From Methanogenium sp. S4BF (lineage in GTDB: Archaea > Halobacteriota > Methanomicrobia > Methanomicrobiales > Methanomicrobiaceae): 64,000 bases of DNA. Made by a program: the position numbers and the translations under genes. Below, piece after piece: positions 63,065 to 64,000 of the stretch; position 1 is the stretch's first letter, and each line of letters begins with the position of its first letter. The stretch spans positions 434,001-498,000 of the forward strand of contig NZ_CP091277.1 in the NCBI RefSeq assembly GCF_029633965.1, given 5' to 3'. The notes under the pieces were generated by a model. The model was not told the origin of the DNA. It did no database searches and saw only the letters and a list, made by a program, of their open reading frames with translations.

Positions 63065-64000
63065 ATGAAAACCCTCATCCTTGCAGGCGGTTCCGGCACC
63101 CGGCTCTTTCCTCTGAGTCGTGCCTGCTATCCGAAACAGTTTATTCCCCTGATTGATGCTGATTCTCTCTTTCAGAAATCGGTGAAGCGGGCTCTTCTTT
63201 TTTCAGAACCGGATGAAATAACAATCGTAACCAATAAGCTGCACCGGTTTCTCGTGGCAGATCAGCTCGAAGAGATGCATACCCCCTGCCGGATTCTTTC
63301 TGAACCGCAGGGGAAAAACACCCTCCCTGCCATTACCTATGGCATTACGTCTATTCTGAAGGAGGATACGGATGCACGGGTTGCCATCATGTCATCAGAC
63401 CAGCTCATCAACCCTGATGATTCATACAAAGCGGCATTTCTGGCAGCAGAAAAACTTGCAGAGAAGTATCTGGTCACCTTTGGCATTACACCGGACTCTC
63501 CCCACACCGGCTATGGCTATATCCGTCCGGGTGCCTGCCTCGATGGGGGTTTTGCCGTAGACGCCTTTGTTGAAAAGCCGGATCTGCAAACGGCAGAATC
63601 CTATCTGCGTGACGGATACCTGTGGAATGCCGGGATGTTTCTGTTTTCTGCATCCCTGTTCATGACTGAATGTAAAAAACATGCTCCTGAGGTTGCTGAA
63701 GCGTTCACCCTTCCAAAGGAAGGGGCATTTGAACAGACCCCGAAGATCTCGGTTGATTATGGCATCATGGAGAAGACTGACAAGGCTGCGGTGGTCCCCC
63801 TCTCTGTTCCCTGGAGTGATGTCGGAAGTTTTGGAGCGCTCTATGCTGTCCACTCCAGGGGGGAGGATGGGAATGCCGTTCGTGGCGAATATCTTGGCAT
63901 TGAGAGCCATGATAACCTGATTATTTCAGACCGGCTTGTTGCAACCATTGGTATCAACGATCTTGCAATCATCGACTCTCCGGATGCTCTTCTCGTCTGT
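63065..64000 (+). CDS. Mannose-1-phosphate guanylyltransferase (ManC/RfbM), 3'-truncated by window edge
   Basis: 312 codons are visible and the frame is open to the last base. The nucleotidyltransferase signature LAGGSGTRLFPLSR (5-18) with YPKQF, then SSDQLI, GYGYI, FVEKPD and WSDVGSFGAL are typical of bacterial-type ManC/RfbM. It makes GDP-mannose from mannose-1-phosphate and GTP. The C-terminal part, which in bacteria may include an isomerase domain, is outside the window. It extends the sugar-nucleotide theme of the locus, though separated from it by ruv genes and a toxin-antitoxin pair. Confidence 0.92.
   Translation, partial: MKTLILAGGSGTRLFPLSRACYPKQFIPLIDADSLFQKSVKRALLFSEPDEITIVTNKLHRFLVADQLEEMHTPCRILSEPQGKNTLPAITYGITSILKEDTDARVAIMSSDQLINPDDSYKAAFLAAEKLAEKYLVTFGITPDSPHTGYGYIRPGACLDGGFAVDAFVEKPDLQTAESYLRDGYLWNAGMFLFSASLFMTECKKHAPEVAEAFTLPKEGAFEQTPKISVDYGIMEKTDKAAVVPLSVPWSDVGSFGALYAVHSRGEDGNAVRGEYLGIESHDNLIISDRLVATIGINDLAIIDSPDALLVC

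Overview
The window comes from a methanogenic archaeon, most likely of the order Methanomicrobiales (inference). Signs are archaeal lipoprotein and C-terminal-anchor surface proteins, an Orc1/Cdc6 initiator, a TupABC tungstate transporter, a predicted ABC-class ATPase, archaeal TATA-like promoters with short leaders, and GGTG/GGAGG-type ribosome binding sites. I found no rRNA gene, tRNA gene or CRISPR array.

Layout. (1) 1-730 is AT-rich and holds the C-terminal end of a DUF1998-type helicase-associated protein plus a short, perhaps truncated ORF. (2) 740-8360 is an accessory replicon: three small overlapping ORFs, a 971-residue primase-helicase, a convergent Orc1/Cdc6, a zeta-toxin-like ATPase with a small partner, an XhlA/holin-like protein, and a possible structural protein. 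The last two are divergent and each has its own copy of the same palindrome upstream. No integrase is visible. (3) 8360-10642 contains gene debris and a large protein that looks like a nucleotide-sensor plus membrane-pore effector (SLOG/SLATT-like). (4) 10784-37946 is chromosomal housekeeping and metabolism: HD hydrolase, ROK kinase, ilvD, carAB, a MutY-like glycosylase without the Fe-S motif, a CBS-containing family II pyrophosphatase, tupABC, ADP-forming acyl-CoA synthetase, and a two-domain metallophosphoesterase behind a palindromic promoter region. (5) 38050-58433 is a surface polysaccharide locus. Its first part (38050-43232) has normal GC and encodes a di-N-acetylated uronic acid pathway. 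Its second part (about 46050-58440) is strongly AT-rich and looks imported: flippase, glycosyltransferases, methyltransferases, asparagine synthetase-like amidotransferase, a three-gene UDP-N-acetyl-6-deoxy-L-hexosamine pathway, and an epimerase/dehydrogenase pair. (6) 58838-60907 is a complete bacterial-type ruvC-ruvA-ruvB operon. (7) 61594-64000 has a toxin-antitoxin pair, small ORFs, and the start of a mannose-1-phosphate guanylyltransferase.

How it fits together. The polysaccharide locus can make several activated amino sugars and uronic acids, join them with at least three glycosyltransferases and export them with a Wzx-type flippase; the terminal manC-like gene suggests the sugar theme continues beyond the window. 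The left end combines a replicon, toxin-antitoxin genes and a candidate defence effector, so it is the part most likely to hold undescribed biology. All functional names rest on motif reading by eye; no search was run.
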